Below, piece after piece: positions 24,662 to 33,761 of a DNA stretch of 64,000 bases. Numbering within the stretch: the stretch's first letter is position 1; every line of letters begins with the position of its first letter. Made by a program: the position numbers and the translations under genes. The notes under the pieces are model-generated. The model had not been told where the DNA came from. It saw nothing but the letters and a program-made list of their open reading frames with translations, and did not search any database. Origin of the DNA: Ramlibacter sp. WS9 (GTDB lineage: Bacteria > Pseudomonadota > Gammaproteobacteria > Burkholderiales > Burkholderiaceae_C); NCBI RefSeq assembly GCF_003797765.1, contig NZ_RKMB01000022.1, positions 1-64,000 on the forward strand, written 5' to 3'.

Positions 24662-25405
24662 TCATTTCAGTTTCGAAGCCAGCATCAGTGCGCCGATCAG
24701 GACGGGCTGGTGCAGCATGTACCAGGACAGGCTCCAGCGCCCCAGCCACGACAGGGGCGCTGCCGCGGCCGGCATTGAACGCTGCAGCCACGCCTGCCGC
24801 TGCGCGAGCAGTGCCTGGCCCGTCGCCATGCCCCACCACATCGCACCCAGCCAGGGGATCAGCGGAACATAGTCCTCGGTCACGGGTTTGCGGCTGATGA
24901 GGCCCAGCCAGTTCCACGGGCCGGTGTTGAGGAAGCCCAGTTCAGGCCACTGCGAATGGGCCCATGCAGCGAGCGGCTTGGCGGCGATGGCCAGTGCGCC
25001 TGCCAGCCAGAGCCAGCGGCCCCAGCCCGCAGTGAACCGCACGACGATGAGCATCAATGCGATTCCGTGCAGCACACCGAAGTAGATGAAGCTCTTGGGG
25101 AACATGAAGAGGGAGCCGATGGTGACCAGCAGCGCGCATGCGGCGACCTGCGCCCAGCGCTTCCAGAAACGCGTCCAGCTCTGGCTCTGCTCGACCGCCA
25201 CCGCCTGCCCTAGCCCGGCGCAAAAGAGGAACAGGCTGACGATGGCGGTGCGCTGCCACGTCCAGAACGGGTCGGCGTAGAAATTCTGCTTCAGCCAGCC
25301 GAAGTAGTTGAGATCGAAGCAGAAGTGGAACACCGTCATCCATACGATCGCCACGCCGCGCAGCGTGTCGATGGTGTCGTAGCGTTGAGCCTGCCGTGCC
25401 GTCAT
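24662..25405 (-). CDS. DUF1624-type multi-pass acyltransferase-like membrane protein
   Basis: A 247-residue inner-membrane protein with about seven hydrophobic segments. RYDTIDTLRGVAIVWMTVFHFCFDL at the N-terminus is the DUF1624 / heparan-glucosaminide acetyltransferase-like opening, with the D-x-x-R-G motif and a conserved His in the first helix. The C-terminal LGRWSLSWYMLHQPVLIG is also typical. Family members are thought to acylate periplasmic sugars, but the substrate is unknown. The start at 25405 gives the family N-terminus. Confidence 0.82.
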   Translation of the reverse strand: MTARQAQRYDTIDTLRGVAIVWMTVFHFCFDLNYFGWLKQNFYADPFWTWQRTAIVSLFLFCAGLGQAVAVEQSQSWTRFWKRWAQVAACALLVTIGSLFMFPKSFIYFGVLHGIALMLIVVRFTAGWGRWLWLAGALAIAAKPLAAWAHSQWPELGFLNTGPWNWLGLISRKPVTEDYVPLIPWLGAMWWGMATGQALLAQRQAWLQRSMPAAAAPLSWLGRWSLSWYMLHQPVLIGALMLASKLK

Positions 25406-25476
25406 CGCGGCAAGTCTAGCCGCGCTTGGGGCTGACCCGGTTGACGGCGTGCGCCGCGATGGCTCCAATCGGTGGC

Positions 25477-25755
25477 ATGCCACCTCCTCATGACGGCCCC
25501 ACCGCCTTCTTGCCCGCGCCTGCCCTGGACGCTCTTGCACGCGGCCAGACCATCGAGGCGATCCGGCTGGTGCGCGAGCAAACCGGCCTGGGCTTGAAAG
25601 AAGCCAAGGATGCGGTCGACGCGTATGAAAGCAGCCATCCCAGGGTCAGTAACCTGTCGCCCGGCCAGGTGAGCGGTGGCGGCAGTGGAGTGTTCTGGCT
25701 CGTGGCGATTGTTGTCGCCGCGCTGGGCTACTACCTGTTCCGGCGTCTCGGCTGA
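25477..25755 (+). CDS. Small protein with ribosomal L7/L12 C-terminal-like domain and membrane tail
   Basis: A 92-residue protein. IEAIRLVREQTGLGLKEAKD resembles the C-terminal domain of ribosomal protein L7/L12. A glycine-serine linker then leads to a C-terminal membrane helix (VFWLVAIVVAALGYYLF) with basic ending. It is not the ribosomal stalk protein itself. The function is unknown. ATGs at 25459 and 25477 are both possible and neither has a strong ribosome site. Confidence 0.72.
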   Translation: MPPPHDGPTAFLPAPALDALARGQTIEAIRLVREQTGLGLKEAKDAVDAYESSHPRVSNLSPGQVSGGGSGVFWLVAIVVAALGYYLFRRLG

Positions 25756-25765
25756 ACAGCGGGGT

Positions 25766-28700
25766 TCAAGCGACCCACTTGCGCGCGTTGCGCCAGATCC
25801 GCATCCAGGGGCTGAACTCGCTCCTGTCGCCGCCCGTCCAGCTCATCTGGATGTTGCGGAAGACGCGCTCCGGGTGCGGCATCATCGCCGTGAAGCGCCC
25901 GTCCGCCGTCGTCACCGCGCACAAGCCGCCCGGGCTGCCGTTCGGGTTGAACGGATAGGCCTCGGTCGGCTGGCCGTGGTTGTCGGTGAAGCGCATCGCC
26001 GCGATCGCCTTGGCCCTGTCTCCGCGGTGCGCGAAGTTCGCAAAGCCCTCGCCGTGCGCCACCGCGATCGGGAGGCGGCTGCCGGCCATGCCCGCGAAGA
26101 ACAGGCTGGGGGACTCGAGCACTTCCACTTGCGACAGTCGCGCCTCGTAGCGCTCGCTGCGGTTGGTGGTGAATCGCGGCCAGGCACCGGCGCCCGGGAT
26201 GATGTCGGCCAGCTCGGCCAGCATCTGGCAGCCGTTGCAAACGCCCAGCGCAAAGGTGTCCTGGCGGTCGAAGAAGCCCGCGAACTGGTCCGCAAGCTGC
26301 GGGTTGAACGTGATGCTGCGCGCCCAGCCGATGCCCGCGCCCAACGTGTCGCCGTAGCTGAAACCGCCGCAGGCCACGAAGCCGGTGAAGTCTTGCAGCC
26401 GCGCCCTGCCCGTCTGCAGATCCGTCATGTGCACGTCGTACGCTTCGAAGCCCGCTTCGGTGAACGTGTAGGCCATCTCGACGTGCGAGTTGACGCCCTG
26501 CTCACGCAGGATGGCAACCTTGGGCCGCGCGAGGTTGAGGAACGGGGCCGCAACGTTGTCTTGCGGATCGAAAGACGGCGCGAATCGCAGGCCCGGGTCC
26601 GTCGTCTCGCCGGCCGCGGCGTGTTCCGCGTCCGCGCCGGCCGGGTTGTCGCGCTGCTGGCAGATCTTCCAGCTCACGTTGTCCCAGACCTGGTGCAAGT
26701 CCGACAGCTTGGCCGAGAACACCACCTTGGTGTCGCGCCAGACCTGCACCTCGCCCTTGCCGGCTTCGATGGTCGACGACGCGGGCCGGGTCTTGCCGAC
26801 GAAGTGGCTGTGCTTTGAGAGGCCATGCTCGCGCAGCACTTGCATCACGGCATCGCGCTCGCCGGTGCGCACTTGCAGCAGCACGCCCAGCTCCTCGTTG
26901 AACAGCGCCTTGAGCGTGAGTTCGTCGCGGCGCGGGCCGACTTGCGACGCCCAGTTCTTGGCGTCGCCGTAGTCGGCGCGGCTGTCGGAGATGCCGTCGC
27001 CTTCCGTCACCAGCAAGTCGACGTTGAGCGACACGCCCACGTGGCCGGCAAACGCCATCTCGCAAGCGGTGGCGAACAGGCCGCCGTCGCTGCGGTCGTG
27101 ATACGCCAGGATGCGGCCCTGAGCACGCAGCGCGTTGACGGCGTTGACCAGGTCCACCAAGTCCTTGGCGTCATGCAGGTCGGGCACTTCATTGCCCACC
27201 TGGTCCAGCGTCTGCGCGAGGATGCTGCCGGCCATGCGGTTGCGTCCGCGGCCCAGGTCGACCAGCACCAGCGTCGTGTCTTCGGAGGCTTCGAGCTGCG
27301 GCGTCAACGTGCCGCGCACGTCGACCAGCGATGCGAAGGCGCTGACGATCAGGCTGACCGGCGAGGTGACCTTTTTCTTCGCGCCACCGCTGCCGGAGGG
27401 GCCCTGCGGATCTGTCCACTGCGTGCGCATCGACAGGCTGTCCTTGCCCACGGGGATGGAAATGCCCAGTGCCGGGCAAAGCTCCATGCCGACGGCGCGC
27501 ACGGTTTCGTACAGCGCCGCGTCTTCACCCTCTTCACCGCAAGCCGCCATCCAGTTGGCCGACAGCTTGACGCGCGGCAATTCAATCGGCGCGGCCAGCA
27601 GATTGGTGATGGCTTCGGCCACCGCCATGCGCCCGGACGCGGGTGCGTCGATGGCGGCCAGCGGCGTGCGCTCGCCCATGCTCATCGCCTCGCCGGCGAA
27701 ACCCTTGTAGTCGGCCAGCGTCACGGCACAGTCGGCCACCGGCACCTGCCAGGGACCGACCATCTGGTCGCGGTGCGACAGGCCGCCCACCGTACGGTCG
27801 CCGATGGTGATGAGGAAACGCTTGGACGCCACCGTCGGATGGCTCAGCACCTTGATCGCGGCGTCTTGCAGGTTCACGCCCGTGAGGTCCACCGGCTTGA
27901 ACTCGCGCTTGACGGTCTTGACGTCACGATGCATCTTGGGCGGCTTGCCCAGCAGCACGTTCATGGGCATGTCGACAGGAGAGGCCGCACCTTCGTCGGC
28001 CACCACCAGCTGCCGCTCCTCCGTCGCCACGCCGACCACCGCGAACGGGCAGCGCTCGCGCTCGCAGAAGGCCTTGAACTGTTCCAGCGACTCTGGCGCG
28101 ATGGCCAGCACGTAGCGCTCCTGGCTCTCGTTGCACCAGATTTCCTTGGGCGCCAGGCCCGACTCTTCCAGCGGAACACTGCGCAGGTCGAAGCGCGCTC
28201 CCCGCCCGGCGTCGTTGCTCAGTTCGGGAAATGCATTCGACAAGCCGCCCGCGCCCACGTCGTGAATCGCCAGAATGGGATTGGCCGCGCCTTCAGCCGC
28301 GCAGTGGTTGATGACCTCCTGGGCCCGCCGCTCGATCTCCGGGTTGCCGCGCTGCACCGAGTCGAAATCCAGCTCCGCCGCATTGGCTCCCGTGGCCATG
28401 GAGCTGGCCGCGCCGCCGCCCATGCCGATGCGCATGCCGGGACCGCCCAACTGGATCAGCAGCGTGCCGGCCGGGAACTCGATCTTCTTCGTGAGGCCGG
28501 CGTCGATGGTGCCCAGGCCGCCCGCGATCATGATGGGCTTGTGGTAGCCGCGCAGAACCGTGTCGACGCTGGAGACAGCTTGCTGTTCGTATTCACGGAA
28601 ATAGCCGAGCAGGTTGGGCCGGCCGAATTCGTTGTTGAAAGCCGCGCCGCCGAGCGGCCCCTCGATCATGATCTGCAGCGGGCTCGCGATGTGCTGGGGC

Positions 28701-29779
28701 TTGCCGCCCTGCTGATCGGACATGCCGCCCCAGAGCTTCGAGACCGTGAAGCCCGTCATCCCCGCCTTGGGCTTGGAGCCGCGGCCCGTGGCGCCCTCGT
28801 CGCGAATCTCGCCGCCGGCGCCAGTGGAAGCGCCCGGAAAAGGCGAAATCGCCGTCGGGTGGTTGTGCGTCTCCACCTTCATCAGCACATGGTGGACAGC
28901 GCTTTCCTTCTCGTAGCGCGCCCCATTGCCCGGTTTGGCCAGGAAACGCTCGACGGGGCCGCCTTCCATCACCGAGGCGTTGTCCGAATACGCGATCACC
29001 GTGTGCTGTGGGCTCACCTGGTGCGTGTGGCGGATCATGCCGAACATGCTGCGTTCCTGGGGCTGGCCGTCGATGGTGAACGCCGCGTTGAAGATCTTGT
29101 GGCGGCAGTGCTCGCTGTTGGCCTGGGCGAACATCATCAGCTCGACATCGCTCGGGTTGCGGCCCAGGCCCTTGAAAGCCTCGACCAGGTAGTCGATCTC
29201 GTCTTCGGCCAGCGCCAAGCCAAACTGGACGTTGGCCTTTTCCAGGGCGGCACGCCCGCCGGCGAGCACGTCCACGTATTCCAAGGGCGCCGCATCGAGT
29301 TCGGTGAACAGCTCATGGGCGGCCGCCCGGTCGAACATCGCGCTCTCGGTCATGCGGTCGTGCAACAAGGCAGCGATGGCCTGCCTTTGGACCGGCTCGA
29401 GGTTGGACTTGCCGAAGAGGCCGCCTTTCAGGCTGATCCGGAACTCGGTGATGCGCTCGACGCGCTTGAGCGCGATGCCGCAGTTGTGGGCGATGTCCGT
29501 GGCCTTGGAAGCCCAGGGGGAGACGGTGCCGAAACGGGGGGTCACCACGATGAGCTCGCCGGCGGGCCCGCCCGCATAGGGCTCGCCATACGTCAGGAGG
29601 GACGCGAGGCGCTCCTTCTCCGCGGCACCGGGCGCGTGGTCCGCGGCCACCAGGTGAACGAGACGGGCGGCGATGCCGCTGACCTTGTCGTGGATGCCCT
29701 GCAAACGGGGCAGCAGTTGCTGGACTCTAAATTCGCTGAGGGCATTGCCGCCCTCGAACTCGGTGATGTGCAGGGTCAC
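25766..29779 (-). CDS. purL: Phosphoribosylformylglycinamidine synthase PurL
   Basis: A 1337-residue large-type PurL fused to its glutaminase. It makes FGAM from FGAR, glutamine and ATP in purine synthesis. The ATP-binding synthase halves contain VETHNHPTAISPFPGASTGAGG and GRGSKPKAG. The C-terminal class I glutaminase has the nucleophile Cys1181 in ALGVCNGCQML and the HPE dyad at His1302. The start codon is GTG (29779). It converges with the L7/L12-like gene (10-bp gap) and diverges from map. Confidence 0.97.
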   Translation of the reverse strand: MTLHITEFEGGNALSEFRVQQLLPRLQGIHDKVSGIAARLVHLVAADHAPGAAEKERLASLLTYGEPYAGGPAGELIVVTPRFGTVSPWASKATDIAHNCGIALKRVERITEFRISLKGGLFGKSNLEPVQRQAIAALLHDRMTESAMFDRAAAHELFTELDAAPLEYVDVLAGGRAALEKANVQFGLALAEDEIDYLVEAFKGLGRNPSDVELMMFAQANSEHCRHKIFNAAFTIDGQPQERSMFGMIRHTHQVSPQHTVIAYSDNASVMEGGPVERFLAKPGNGARYEKESAVHHVLMKVETHNHPTAISPFPGASTGAGGEIRDEGATGRGSKPKAGMTGFTVSKLWGGMSDQQGGKPQHIASPLQIMIEGPLGGAAFNNEFGRPNLLGYFREYEQQAVSSVDTVLRGYHKPIMIAGGLGTIDAGLTKKIEFPAGTLLIQLGGPGMRIGMGGGAASSMATGANAAELDFDSVQRGNPEIERRAQEVINHCAAEGAANPILAIHDVGAGGLSNAFPELSNDAGRGARFDLRSVPLEESGLAPKEIWCNESQERYVLAIAPESLEQFKAFCERERCPFAVVGVATEERQLVVADEGAASPVDMPMNVLLGKPPKMHRDVKTVKREFKPVDLTGVNLQDAAIKVLSHPTVASKRFLITIGDRTVGGLSHRDQMVGPWQVPVADCAVTLADYKGFAGEAMSMGERTPLAAIDAPASGRMAVAEAITNLLAAPIELPRVKLSANWMAACGEEGEDAALYETVRAVGMELCPALGISIPVGKDSLSMRTQWTDPQGPSGSGGAKKKVTSPVSLIVSAFASLVDVRGTLTPQLEASEDTTLVLVDLGRGRNRMAGSILAQTLDQVGNEVPDLHDAKDLVDLVNAVNALRAQGRILAYHDRSDGGLFATACEMAFAGHVGVSLNVDLLVTEGDGISDSRADYGDAKNWASQVGPRRDELTLKALFNEELGVLLQVRTGERDAVMQVLREHGLSKHSHFVGKTRPASSTIEAGKGEVQVWRDTKVVFSAKLSDLHQVWDNVSWKICQQRDNPAGADAEHAAAGETTDPGLRFAPSFDPQDNVAAPFLNLARPKVAILREQGVNSHVEMAYTFTEAGFEAYDVHMTDLQTGRARLQDFTGFVACGGFSYGDTLGAGIGWARSITFNPQLADQFAGFFDRQDTFALGVCNGCQMLAELADIIPGAGAWPRFTTNRSERYEARLSQVEVLESPSLFFAGMAGSRLPIAVAHGEGFANFAHRGDRAKAIAAMRFTDNHGQPTEAYPFNPNGSPGGLCAVTTADGRFTAMMPHPERVFRNIQMSWTGGDRSEFSPWMRIWRNARKWVA

Positions 29780-29844
29780 AATGGGGCCTGGTAGGGGTCG
29801 GGGATCCGGTGGACAGGGCGCCGCTGACTGGGGCGCTCCGTACT

Positions 29845-29870
29845 AACCCTGTATTTTAATCGCAAGGGTT
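29845..29870. promoter_or_regulatory. Inverted repeat between purL and map
   Basis: AACCCT (29845-29850) and AGGGTT (29865-29870) flank a 14-base AT-rich spacer in the 116-bp divergent region. It could be an operator or part of either promoter. A GATAAT at 29883-29888 lies only 8 bases from the map ATG, which would imply an almost leaderless map mRNA if used. Confidence 0.3.
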
Positions 29871-29895
29871 TTAGCCCTCTGGGATAATTGGCGAA

Positions 29896-30699
29896 ATGAG
29901 CATTACGTACAAAGACGCCGACGGCGTCCAGGGCATGAAAATCGCGGGCCGGCTCGCCTCGGAGGTGTTGGACTACCTCACGCCCCACATCAAGCCGGGC
30001 ATCACCACGCGGGAGATCGACCGTTTGGCGGCGGAATGCATGAAGAAGCAGGGCACGATCTCCGCCACGCTGGGTTACCAGCCGGCCGGCTACCCACCCT
30101 ACCCGGCATCGCTCTGCACTTCCGTCAACCACGTCGTCTGCCACGGCATCCCCAACGACAAGCCGCTCAAGAAGGGGGACATCGTCAACGTCGATGTGAC
30201 CGTCATCAAGGACGGCTGGTACGGCGACACCAGCCGCATGTTCATGGTCGGCGAAGTGTCCATCGCCGCCAAGCGCCTCTGCGCCATGACCTATGACGCC
30301 ATGTGGCACGGCATCATGCACGTCAAGCCCGGCATCCACCTGGGCGACATCGGCTTCGCCATCCAGAAATTCGCCGAAAGCAACGGCTTTTCGGTGGTGC
30401 GCGAGTTCTGCGGCCACGGCATCGGCCGCAACTTCCACGAAGAGCCGCAGGTGCTGCACTACGGCAAGCCCGGCACGCTGGAAGAACTCAAGCCCGGCAT
30501 GACCTTCACCATCGAGCCGATGATCAACGCCGGCCGCAAGGACGTGAAGGAACTGGGCAACGACGGCTGGACCATCGTTACCAAGGACCATTCCCTGTCC
30601 GCGCAATGGGAGCACACGGTGCTGGTCACCGAGAGCGGCTACGAGGTCTTGACGCTGTCGGCCGGCAGCCCGCCCCCGCCGCCCTTCGTGAATGCATGA
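29896..30699 (+). CDS. map: Type I methionine aminopeptidase
   Basis: A 267-residue enzyme that removes the initiator Met from new proteins. The metal ligands sit in NVDVTVIKDGWYGDTSRMF (two Asp), GHGIGRNFHEEP (His), TFTIEPMI (Glu) and AQWEHTVLVT (Glu). Length and order match bacterial MetAP-I. The tail (SAGSPPPPPFVNA) is proline-rich and unlikely to matter for catalysis. It is followed by the repeat region at 30702-30791 that leads into glnD. Confidence 0.96.
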   Translation: MSITYKDADGVQGMKIAGRLASEVLDYLTPHIKPGITTREIDRLAAECMKKQGTISATLGYQPAGYPPYPASLCTSVNHVVCHGIPNDKPLKKGDIVNVDVTVIKDGWYGDTSRMFMVGEVSIAAKRLCAMTYDAMWHGIMHVKPGIHLGDIGFAIQKFAESNGFSVVREFCGHGIGRNFHEEPQVLHYGKPGTLEELKPGMTFTIEPMINAGRKDVKELGNDGWTIVTKDHSLSAQWEHTVLVTESGYEVLTLSAGSPPPPPFVNA

Positions 30700-30732
30700 C
30701 CCGCGCTGCGCGCGATGACGCCGCTTCGCGGC

Positions 30733-30791
30733 ATGACAAATGACCCGTTCATCTGTCATCGCGGCTGCACAGCAGCCGGGTCATTTGTCAT
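30733..30791. repeat. Long inverted repeat overlapping the glnD start
   Basis: ATGACAAATGACCC (30733-30746) and GGGTCATTTGTCAT (30778-30791) are perfect 14-base arms. Inside them lies a second stem GGCTGC-ACA-GCAGCC (30763-30777). The predicted glnD ATG (30740) is inside the left arm and residues 14-18 are encoded by the right arm. ATGAC direct repeats precede it (30714 onward). It has the look of a REP-type insertion. Confidence 0.75.
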
Positions 30792-33406
30792 TGGCCGAGT
30801 TGCGCGACGATTACCGCGCCCGCAAGACGCGCCTGCTCGCTTCCATGCAGGCCAGCGGCAGTTCCACGCGCGGCATCCGCACGCTGCTGCAAGGCCTGTC
30901 GCGTGAGGCCGACGTCACCTTGAAGGACCTGTGGGCGCGGGCCGGGTTTCCGCCCGCGTTCGCGCTGCTGGCCGTCGGCGGATTCGGCCGCGGCGAGCTG
31001 TTCCCGCATTCCGACGTCGACGTGCTGGTGCTCATGCCGGACGGCACCTCGCCCGACGAGGATCCCGAACTCAAACGCAAGGTCGAGTCGTTCATCGGCA
31101 ACTGCTGGGATGCGGGGCTCGAGATTGGTTCGAGCGTTCGCACCTTGTCCGAATGCGTGGCCCAGGCGCAGGGCGACGTCACTGTTCAGACCTCGTTGCT
31201 CGAATCGCGCCTGCTGACGGGCGACGCGGACCTCTATCGCAAATTCCATCTCCGCTTCGAAGAGACGCTCGATCCCACGGCGTTCTACGTCGCCAAGACG
31301 CTGGAGATGCGCCAACGGCACAACAAGTTCGAGAACACGCCCTACTCGCTGGAACCCAATTGCAAGGAGTCGCCCGGCGGCCTGCGTGATTTGCAGGTGC
31401 TGCTGTGGGTCGCCAACGCGGCGGGCCTGGGCAAAAGCTGGGACGACCTGGCGCGTACCGGCCTGGCCACACCTTTCGAGGTGCGCCAAATCAAGCACAA
31501 CGAGGCGCTCCTCAGCCTGATTCGCGCGCGTCTGCACGTCATCGCCCACCGGCGCGAAGACCGGCTGGTGTTCGATCTGCAGACGGCGGTCGCGGAATCG
31601 TTCGGCTACGAGAACAAGATCAACGCCGACACGAACCGCGTGATGTCGCGCTCCAGCGAAGCGTTGATGAAGCGTTTCTACTGGGCCGCCAAGGCCGTGA
31701 CGCAGCTGAACCAGATCCTGCTGCTGAACATCGAAGAGCGCCTGAACCCCAACGCCCACGAGCCGGAGCCAATCAACGAGCGGTTCCTCAACAAGGCCGG
31801 GATGATCGAGGTCGCCAGCGACGACTTGTATTTCAAGGACCCGCACGCCATCCTGGAAACGTTTCTGATCTACCAAACGACGGTGGGCGTGAAGGGGCTG
31901 TCGGCACGCACGCTGCGTGCCCTGTACAACGCCCGCACGGTGATGGACAGCAAGTTCCGCAGCGATCCGGTCAACCACGCCACCTTCCGCGCCATGCTGA
32001 TGGAGCACGAGGGCATCACGCACGCGATGCGCCTGATGAACCAGACGTCGGTGTTAGGGCGTTACCTGTGGGTGTTCCGCAAGATCGTGGGGCAGATGCA
32101 GCACGACCTGTTCCACGTCTACACGGTGGACCAGCACATCCTGATGGTGCTGCGCAACGTGCGGCGGTTCTTCATCGCCGAGCACGCGCACGAGTACCCG
32201 TTCTGCTCGCAGCTGGCCGCTGGTTGGGACAAGCCGTACATCCTGTACATCGCGGCGCTGTTCCACGACATCGCCAAGGGGCGCGGCGGCGACCATTCCG
32301 AGCTGGGCGCGAAGGACGTGCGCCTGTTCTGCCGCCAGCACCGCATCGAGCCGGAAGACTGCAAACTGGTCGAGTTCCTCGTCAAGGAACACCTGACGAT
32401 GAGCCGCATCGCCCAGAAGGAAGACCTGAGCAACACCGACATCATCTCCGCCTTCGCCAAGCGCGTGGGCAATGAGCGCTACCTCACGGCGCTGTATTTG
32501 CTGACGGTGGCGGACATCCGCGGCACCAGCCCCAAGGTCTGGAATGCCTGGAAGGGCAAGCTGCTGGAGGACCTGTACCGTTACACGCTGCGCATCCTGG
32601 GCGGCCGCGCGCCGGACCGCGACGCCGACATCGAAGCCCGCAAGCGCGAAGCGATGGTGCAACTCGCGCTGCATGCCCTGCCGTTCGAAGCGCACAAGCA
32701 GCTCTGGAGCACGCTGGACGTCGGCTATTTCATGCGGCACGACGCCGGCGAGATCGCCTGGCACACGCGCCAGCTCTCGCGGCACCTCATGAAGATGTCC
32801 AGCGCGGCCGAGGCCGTGCAGGGCAAGGCCATCGTGCGGGCCCGCGTGTCGCCGGTGGGCGAAGGTTTGCAGGTGCTGGTGTACACGCCCGACCAGCCGG
32901 ACCTGTTCGCGCGCATCTGCGGCTACTTCGACCAGGCCGGCTTCAGCATCCTGGACGCGAAGGTCCACACGGCCAACAACGGCTACGCGCTGGACACGTT
33001 CCAGGTGGTGAGCTCGATGCTGCCCGAGCACAACCGCGAATTGATCAGCATGGTCGAGTCGGAGCTGGAGCACACGATCGAAGAAGCCGGCCCGCTACCC
33101 AAGCCCAGCCGCGGCCGGGTGTCACGCCGCGTCAAGAGTTTTCCGATCGCGCCGCGCGTCGATTTGCGCCCCGACGAAAAGGCGCAACGCTGGCTGCTGT
33201 CGATCTCCGCCAGCGACCGAGTCGGCCTGCTCTATTCGGTGGCGCGTGTGCTGGCCAAGCACCACATCAACTTGCAGCTCGCGAAGGTGACGACGCTCGG
33301 CGAGCGCGTGGAAGACACGTTCCTCATCGACGGCGCCGAGCTGCAGCAGAACCGGCGGCAGATCGAGATCGAGACCGAGCTCCTCGAAGCAATCGCGTCC
33401 ACCTGA
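30740..33406 (+). CDS. glnD: [Protein-PII] uridylyltransferase / uridylyl-removing enzyme GlnD
   Basis: An 888-residue nitrogen-status sensor that adds or removes UMP on PII. Domains in order: nucleotidyltransferase (GGFGRGELFPHSDVDVLVL, residues 80-98), a helical linker, the HD domain for UMP removal (LFHDIAKGRGGDHSELG) and two ACT domains (near 705 and 815) that bind glutamine. The only ATG giving full length is at 30740, inside an inverted repeat and without a ribosome site. In-frame TTG codons at 30785 and 30791 are alternatives, and homologues usually begin just before the LRDDYRARK stretch. So about 15 N-terminal residues may come from the repeat. Confidence 0.94.
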   Translation: MTRSSVIAAAQQPGHLSLAELRDDYRARKTRLLASMQASGSSTRGIRTLLQGLSREADVTLKDLWARAGFPPAFALLAVGGFGRGELFPHSDVDVLVLMPDGTSPDEDPELKRKVESFIGNCWDAGLEIGSSVRTLSECVAQAQGDVTVQTSLLESRLLTGDADLYRKFHLRFEETLDPTAFYVAKTLEMRQRHNKFENTPYSLEPNCKESPGGLRDLQVLLWVANAAGLGKSWDDLARTGLATPFEVRQIKHNEALLSLIRARLHVIAHRREDRLVFDLQTAVAESFGYENKINADTNRVMSRSSEALMKRFYWAAKAVTQLNQILLLNIEERLNPNAHEPEPINERFLNKAGMIEVASDDLYFKDPHAILETFLIYQTTVGVKGLSARTLRALYNARTVMDSKFRSDPVNHATFRAMLMEHEGITHAMRLMNQTSVLGRYLWVFRKIVGQMQHDLFHVYTVDQHILMVLRNVRRFFIAEHAHEYPFCSQLAAGWDKPYILYIAALFHDIAKGRGGDHSELGAKDVRLFCRQHRIEPEDCKLVEFLVKEHLTMSRIAQKEDLSNTDIISAFAKRVGNERYLTALYLLTVADIRGTSPKVWNAWKGKLLEDLYRYTLRILGGRAPDRDADIEARKREAMVQLALHALPFEAHKQLWSTLDVGYFMRHDAGEIAWHTRQLSRHLMKMSSAAEAVQGKAIVRARVSPVGEGLQVLVYTPDQPDLFARICGYFDQAGFSILDAKVHTANNGYALDTFQVVSSMLPEHNRELISMVESELEHTIEEAGPLPKPSRGRVSRRVKSFPIAPRVDLRPDEKAQRWLLSISASDRVGLLYSVARVLAKHHINLQLAKVTTLGERVEDTFLIDGAELQQNRRQIEIETELLEAIAST

Positions 33407-33419
33407 CCCAGCGCAAAGT

Positions 33420-33437
33420 TGTCGCCGTCAGGCGACA
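33420..33437 (+). terminator. Hairpin after glnD
   Basis: TGTCGCC and GGCGACA form a perfect 7-bp stem with loop GTCA, starting 14 bases after the glnD stop. No T-run follows, so termination would be partial or Rho-assisted. Confidence 0.4.
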
Positions 33438-33649
33438 GCCTCGGCGAGGCGGATACGTCAGAACTACCAGTGTTAAGAAAAATTCTGTGTGTAGGCGACC
33501 GGCGGCCCGCATTAGCAGACCAACGCTCACTCAAGCTTACAAGTGGCTGCGCAAACACCACTTTTTGCGTCCAGTTGTTGCGACACGTGAATATTGGTGA
33601 CGACCCTAGGTGAAGCGGTAGTACCGAGCGGGTTCTGCGTGTCACGCAA

Positions 33650-33667
33650 CCTGTCAGAGTTGACAGG
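33650..33667. promoter_or_regulatory. Palindrome upstream of the PhnD/cytochrome promoter
   Basis: CCTGTCA-GAGT-TGACAGG lies 20 bases upstream of the -35 box. The position suits an activator or repressor binding site; the regulator is unknown. Confidence 0.5.
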
Positions 33668-33686
33668 GCGCTCGATACCCACACGT

Positions 33687-33715
33687 TTGACCTCATCCAT
33701 TTGTGCGCCTAAATT
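33687..33715 (+). promoter_or_regulatory. Sigma70-like promoter of the PhnD/cytochrome operon
   Basis: TTGACC (33687-33692) and TAAATT (33710-33715) are separated by exactly 17 bp. The pair lies 47 bases upstream of the first ATG. Confidence 0.65.
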
Positions 33716-33761
33716 CCCCACAGGTCGGCTCTGTCGGCTAATAGGTCAGTGGAGGAAGAGA

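Larger units (their letters stand above)
33407..33761 (+). other. AT-richer leader region before the PhnD/cytochrome operon
   Basis: This 355-bp gap is visibly less GC-rich than its surroundings. It holds a hairpin TGTCGCC-GTCA-GGCGACA (33420-33437) just after glnD. It also holds a second hairpin CCTGTCA-GAGT-TGACAGG (33650-33667), a promoter (33687-33715) and the ribosome site GGAGG (33751-33755). The stretch 33438-33649 contains no gene I can support; a GTG-started extension from 33594 does not resemble a signal peptide. Confidence 0.7.

Noticed and set aside
26825..29794. 989-codon open frame on the plus strand opposite purL
   Set aside because: It is antisense to an intact purL, low in complexity (Arg/His/Ala rich), and has no recognisable domain. 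Long antisense frames are expected in high-GC genes.
33594..33761. GTG-started N-terminal extension of the first PhnD-like protein
   Set aside because: It would start upstream of the promoter boxes and gives no signal peptide, whereas the ATG at 33762 has GGAGG and a signal sequence.
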